NCBI RefSeq assembly: GCF_047345145.1 | Contig: NZ_JBLFER010000002.1 | Location: 124,001 to 188,000 of the forward strand | Length of the DNA: 64,000 nt | DNA from: Maribacter_C sp047345145 | GTDB taxonomy: Bacteria; Bacteroidota; Bacteroidia; Flavobacteriales; Flavobacteriaceae | Reading direction: 5' to 3' | Part shown: positions 59,764-64,000 of the stretch, piece after piece | Layout of the letters: each line of letters begins with the position of its first letter | Numbering within the stretch: the first letter of the stretch is position 1 | Made by a program: the position numbers and the translations under genes | The notes under the pieces: generated by a model | What the model was told of the DNA's origin: nothing | What the model saw: the letters and a program-made list of their open reading frames with translations, nothing else | Database searches by the model: none

Positions 59764-62700
59764 CTACTGAACAACCTCAACCCACTGCCCTTTCGTTCGA
59801 ACAATATAATCATTGTCATACATTGCTTCCGCTTGCACTCCTGGTAAATAGTATTTGCCTAAATACGAAGCATTTAATAGAACTCTAAAGGTTTTTGTTT
59901 CGTTGCGTTTCATATCAAAATAGAAATTCGCCCGGTCATCTCTTAAATCGGTATACGTCACTTGGTTTTGCGCAAAGCTTCCAAAATCTGTAAAACGTGT
60001 ATTTACGATTTCCCATCCACTAGGGAAGATTTCCGTTAACGCCATATCCTTTAGATTATTTGAAGATGTATTTGTTAGGGAAACCTCAGCTACGAAATCT
60101 GTTCCCTGCGTAATCGTTGAAGGGTCTAAAATAGAACCATTTCTTCCTTTGAAAACCATAGTTGCAGCTAAGTTTTTCTGAATTGTTTTTTCTTCTCCAA
60201 CGGGAAGAATTCCGCTGTTTACAATACTCACATAAACCGTATTACTTTCTTGATTTTTAACCGTGATGCTATTGCTTCCTTTTTTGATTTCGATAGGTCT
60301 GCTGGCAAGTGTTTTCTCTGTTCCAACGTTTTCTGATTTTCCGTTTATGGAGACACTGGTTTTGATTCCTTTTCCACCGATCATTTCGGCAAATTTGGCC
60401 ATAGCCATCAAACTATAGGAAGTACTTTGGGTACTCATATATCTTTTGTCGGAAAGGTTTTTGGCAATAGTTTTGGCCAACTCTTGCGCTTTGGTTTTGT
60501 CTTTCATCAAAACATAAGTTTCTAGAGCCATGGCTCTATTTCTGTCCGATGAACCGTAGGTATAGTAGTAATATTTGTTGTTCTCTACATCTAATCTCGC
60601 GGTGCTTAAAATCTTTTTCGCCACATTGGCTTGACCAATAATCGCATAGGCAGCTGCCAAACGGAATTTACCTTCATTTGAAACTCCTGAACTTTCTCGC
60701 AAACGGTTCATACTAGCCACATCAGCGTTTCCAGAAAGTGCTAAAGTGTATAAGCGATACGCCTGAGCTAAATCTGAATTGCTACCCGCTCTCCATTGTT
60801 TGGCGACGCCTTGTTGGTACTTTACCCAACTCGATTTAAATCCGATAGGTAAGACATAGCCTTTCTTTTCAGCTTCCAACAGGAAGTGTCCGGCATAGGT
60901 TGTTCCCCAGTCGTTGACATAGTTTTGACCTGGCCAATAGGAGAATCCACCACCGGGGTTTTGAAATCCACCTAAACGTTTGATTCCTCTATCTATATTT
61001 TGCTGAATACGTTTTTTCTTGCTAGTGTCTACATCAAAAACATCAGATAAGTACAACTGTGGGAATGCTCCTGAAGTGGTCTGCTCCACACACCCATGCG
61101 GATAGCGAATCAAATACTTCATGCGTCCGTTGAAGTTCATAGGAGGCAAGGTCGAAAATTCGATTTCTGCGGAATTGCTTCCCGCGATTCCGAAAGTTTC
61201 TAGATTTATAGTTTGACTTCCGTTTGCATCGAGAATTACTTCTGTTACTTCGGATGTCACCGGATTCGGATTCACCACATCAATCGGAATTTCAAAAGAA
61301 GCTTTTTCTCCTCCACCGGAAGCTTCAACAACTACTTTTCCAATTCCCGAGAAATCGGAAACATTCAATTGAAAATAGGCCATCTTTTCATCTGGCTGGG
61401 CAAAAGTCAGTTTTTGAGTTTGCTCCCCTTCAATACTAAATGCCTTGTCTTGTTTGATTTTCAAAGTCACATTTTTGACTTTCTTTTCCATCGCAAAAAC
61501 CGTAACCGGAAGTGTAACTTTTTCACCTGGCGTAATCTTTCTGGGCAAGGAAGCCAAAATCATCAAAGGTTTACGTACCGGAGTAGTTTTTTCAACTTGT
61601 CCGTATGCTTCTTTGTCGTTATCAGCGGCTACAACCATAGTTCTTACTGAACCCACGTATTTCGGAATCTTAATTTTATGCGATTTGGTTTCTCCATCTT
61701 TCAAACTAAACGGACCTAAATACACCACCATAGGTTCAAAACGGTTTGCTTTTTTATTTTTTGCTCCCGCTAATTCACCATCACCACCAATGGCAAATAC
61801 TTGGTCGATTCTTCCTCCGAAAGCACCGATAACGTCATCATAGACATCCCAAGTTTTAACTCCCAAAGCTTCTTTAGCGTAGAATGTATTCCACGGATTC
61901 GGCGTTTTAAAACGCGTTAAATCCAAAAGCCCTTCATCAACAATGGCTATAGAATAAGTCATTGCTTTCTTATTCTTCTCGTTTACTTTCACCGTAATCG
62001 TTTCTTCAGGACGTAAAACATCTGGCATTGAAACCACTGGTTCCAACTTTGTATTTTGGTCTTCAACACTGATTCCTGTAACGCCATACATACGAATTGG
62101 AGAATCATTTTTAGTCGTCGCGTGAGGTTGCAAAGACGAGATATTAATGAACACATTTGGCGTATACAATTCTGTTATAGGCAACTGGAATTTCGTTTCA
62201 CCTTCAACCGTTTCTACCCACATCGATTCTAAAACCTCACTTCCATTTTCAACGGTAACAAGAGCTCTTCCTCCGAATGAACTTGGAAAGGTTACTGTAG
62301 CCGTCTCTCCAACATTATAGGTTTCTTTATCCGTAGAAAACACCAACATGGTAGCTGCAGAAGGATCTCCTTTTCGAGATTTTCCAGCCCAACCTGGCCA
62401 ATCGATATAAACCGCTTTTCCTGTGGCATGACCGCCATTCGGGTCTTCAACGCGTATTAAATATCTTCCCCAGTCTGGGTATTTTAATTCAAACTCAAAT
62501 TCTCCTTTTCCATTGGAATTTGTACTAATAGTTTTCTCAAAAAGTAAATCGCGGTATTGACTACTGCTATATGAAGAAAGGTTATCGGAAGAAGTATCCC
62601 ACCACCATCTCCAGCTTACTTTAAAGATGGATACTTTTAAGTTTTTCGCTGCTTTGGCTTTTCCGTTTTCATCAACGGAAACTACCTCGAATTTGTGTTT

Positions 62701-64000
62701 TACATCCGTTAAGAGCATTCCCCTAGTCTTATCACCTTTGGGAGCATTCAGTCCGATATAGGTACTATATGGAGAATATGGTTTTGTAAATACATCGGTA
62801 CTGAAATCACCTCCATTTTCGTATACCTTAGTTATGAATGCTGCATTTAACATTCCGGGTGCTTTACTCGTCAATTGTGGATTTATGCTAAAACTAGCTT
62901 TCCCTTCTCCGTCAATTTTACTGTCAAAAACGACTTGGTCTTCTGAAGAAAAACGACGTGTCGGGTCGTCAAAAATATATCCTGGAAAGGTTTCAAATGT
63001 GGTTCTCTTCGGATTGAACTTTGCGGTAATATCTGCTTTCAGGTTTTTGGCAATCGCCCCGTGCAACCATTTCACTTCCATATCACCATTGATGGGTTTG
63101 GCTCCATTTAGCACTTCAGCATCAAACTCTGTTTTAATCTTTAAGCGGTTCGGTTTTATGGTTTCAATCTTGATGGTTTTTGTGAAGGAAGCACCTCCAA
63201 CTGAGACTTTTGCCAACCAATTTCCGGTAGGTGCATTTTCATCAGTTTTAATGTCAAAATGGAAGAAATTGTTGAGTCCATTTTTGGATACTTCACGATG
63301 CACCACCTTGTTATACGGGTCCATCAACTCCAACTTCACCGGATGATTTGCTGGCAACTTATTCGCATTATCATTCAACATAAAGGATAAGAATATCTTA
63401 TCTCCCGGTCGCCAAACACCTCTTTCTCCGAAGATGAATCCTTTAATACCTTTTTGCAAACGTGTTCCTGAAACGTTGAATTTACTAACGGAAAGCGCAT
63501 TTCCATCATTCAATTTCACGTAGTTCTTTTGTCCGTTATTTTCAACTACAGCGAAAAATGCTAATTTTTCAGAGTCAAAAATGGCAGTCCCTTCAGCATC
63601 TGTATTTACGTAACCTACAGACTGTTGCTGGAAGTTATAAAAGGTAACTTTTGCTCCTGCAATTGGATTCGTATTTAAAATATCGCTAACGGCAATGAAG
63701 TAGCTTTTGTTTACCCCTCTTTTAATCGTAATTCCGATATCCGTCGCTAAAACATTTGTTCCAACTTTCTTGTCATAGTAATAGGACTTGTCACAAGGAT
63801 TTTCGCGTTCGTTCCAATTGTAATCATAATACCCATATTCATCATAGTAGTTTTCAATACCATCCCAAGAGCTATCTTCTTGTTCTTCATCAAAATTGTC
63901 TTCGTCTTCTTCCTCCTCGTCAAAATTCGTTGCATCACATTTATAAGAACTGTAGGCAGGGCGGTAATTGAATTCGACACGGTACATCGCTCCAACCTCA
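59764..64000 (-). CDS. Alpha-2-macroglobulin family protein, C-terminal part (cut by window edge)
   Basis: The frame continues past base 64000 without a stop; the Met at 63987 is not the true start. About 1411 residues are visible. Features: an acidic D-E-E-E-E-D-E-D insert, several MG-type beta-sandwich domains, a P-x-W-N-T-F bait-like segment, the thioester motif G-C-V-E-Q (Cys near residue 966 of the part from 63987), a helical TED domain (W-x-x-G-x-x-x-D region), and the final receptor-like domains. Bacterial members are periplasmic protease traps, often anchored as lipoproteins, and are usually encoded with PbpC. Here pbpC lies about 4 kb downstream. Confidence 0.92.
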   Translation of the reverse strand, partial: EVGAMYRVEFNYRPAYSSYKCDATNFDEEEEDEDNFDEEQEDSSWDGIENYYDEYGYYDYNWNERENPCDKSYYYDKKVGTNVLATDIGITIKRGVNKSYFIAVSDILNTNPIAGAKVTFYNFQQQSVGYVNTDAEGTAIFDSEKLAFFAVVENNGQKNYVKLNDGNALSVSKFNVSGTRLQKGIKGFIFGERGVWRPGDKIFLSFMLNDNANKLPANHPVKLELMDPYNKVVHREVSKNGLNNFFHFDIKTDENAPTGNWLAKVSVGGASFTKTIKIETIKPNRLKIKTEFDAEVLNGAKPINGDMEVKWLHGAIAKNLKADITAKFNPKRTTFETFPGYIFDDPTRRFSSEDQVVFDSKIDGEGKASFSINPQLTSKAPGMLNAAFITKVYENGGDFSTDVFTKPYSPYSTYIGLNAPKGDKTRGMLLTDVKHKFEVVSVDENGKAKAAKNLKVSIFKVSWRWWWDTSSDNLSSYSSSQYRDLLFEKTISTNSNGKGEFEFELKYPDWGRYLIRVEDPNGGHATGKAVYIDWPGWAGKSRKGDPSAATMLVFSTDKETYNVGETATVTFPSSFGGRALVTVENGSEVLESMWVETVEGETKFQLPITELYTPNVFINISSLQPHATTKNDSPIRMYGVTGISVEDQNTKLEPVVSMPDVLRPEETITVKVNEKNKKAMTYSIAIVDEGLLDLTRFKTPNPWNTFYAKEALGVKTWDVYDDVIGAFGGRIDQVFAIGGDGELAGAKNKKANRFEPMVVYLGPFSLKDGETKSHKIKIPKYVGSVRTMVVAADNDKEAYGQVEKTTPVRKPLMILASLPRKITPGEKVTLPVTVFAMEKKVKNVTLKIKQDKAFSIEGEQTQKLTFAQPDEKMAYFQLNVSDFSGIGKVVVEASGGGEKASFEIPIDVVNPNPVTSEVTEVILDANGSQTINLETFGIAGSNSAEIEFSTLPPMNFNGRMKYLIRYPHGCVEQTTSGAFPQLYLSDVFDVDTSKKKRIQQNIDRGIKRLGGFQNPGGGFSYWPGQNYVNDWGTTYAGHFLLEAEKKGYVLPIGFKSSWVKYQQGVAKQWRAGSNSDLAQAYRLYTLALSGNADVASMNRLRESSGVSNEGKFRLAAAYAIIGQANVAKKILSTARLDVENNKYYYYTYGSSDRNRAMALETYVLMKDKTKAQELAKTIAKNLSDKRYMSTQSTSYSLMAMAKFAEMIGGKGIKTSVSINGKSENVGTEKTLASRPIEIKKGSNSITVKNQESNTVYVSIVNSGILPVGEEKTIQKNLAATMVFKGRNGSILDPSTITQGTDFVAEVSLTNTSSNNLKDMALTEIFPSGWEIVNTRFTDFGSFAQNQVTYTDLRDDRANFYFDMKRNETKTFRVLLNASYLGKYYLPGVQAEAMYDNDYIVRTKGQWVEVVQ

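Overview
The window reads as a contiguous chromosomal stretch of a low-GC member of the Bacteroidota, most likely a marine Flavobacteriaceae (genus not determinable by eye). The signs are: repeated perfect matches to the Bacteroidota -7 promoter element TAnnTTTG upstream of genes, few Shine-Dalgarno sites, many short lipoproteins, a CarboxypepD_reg-type TonB receptor, a periplasmic alpha-2-macroglobulin, a PlpD-like patatin with an outer-membrane barrel, and a Na+-coupled sugar-type symporter. There is no rRNA, convincing tRNA, transposase, integrase, phage gene or CRISPR array. Gene density is high and most genes lie on the minus strand.

Left part (1-23 kb): aromatic amino acid catabolism (partial tryptophan 2,3-dioxygenase, DUF3108 protein, HPPD) with a candidate small RNA between DUF3108 and HPPD; uvrC plus a patatin/Omp85-like protein; 5-formyl-THF cyclo-ligase and lspA with overlapping 3' ends; the ileS-DksA-like unit; an 18-residue-repeat LEA-like lipoprotein; recO with a heme-type TonB receptor; glutamate dehydrogenase; a cystathionine gamma-synthase-type enzyme; and a run of small enzymes ending in ArsC-like and EamA genes.

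Middle (23-43 kb): an SDR-AraC-membrane protein unit; a unit of a group II PLP decarboxylase, an ASCH-domain lipoprotein and an unusually long Cys/Met-type PLP enzyme; divergent DUF763 and nitronate monooxygenase genes around a perfect 20-bp palindrome; a UBP zinc finger with a cNMP-domain thioredoxin-reductase-like protein; bestrophin and YheT hydrolase; a c-type cytochrome lipoprotein; a SulP transporter; and a five-gene alkylation-repair operon (AraC/MGMT fusion, PF09859-like oxygenase, stand-alone Ada zinc domain, AlkB, cysteine-synthase-like enzyme) behind a good promoter.

Right part (42.6-64 kb): a PhyH oxygenase-symporter pair with a divergent AraC regulator; gpsA, glpD and glpK for glycerol 3-phosphate; penicillin-binding protein 1C; CvpA; a two-gene trans-3-hydroxy-L-proline to proline route (dehydratase and pyrroline-2-carboxylate reductase, both normally misnamed); and a thioester-type alpha-2-macroglobulin running off the right edge. 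Short imperfect palindromic repeats are concentrated in the gaps from 36 kb onward, and one lies in frame inside the pbpC coding sequence.

No single spectacular unknown system is obvious. The best leads are the candidate small RNA with a 17-nt motif shared with a distant terminator, the domain-split Ada operon, the ASCH lipoprotein/PLP unit, and the 20-bp palindrome between DUF763 and nitronate monooxygenase.
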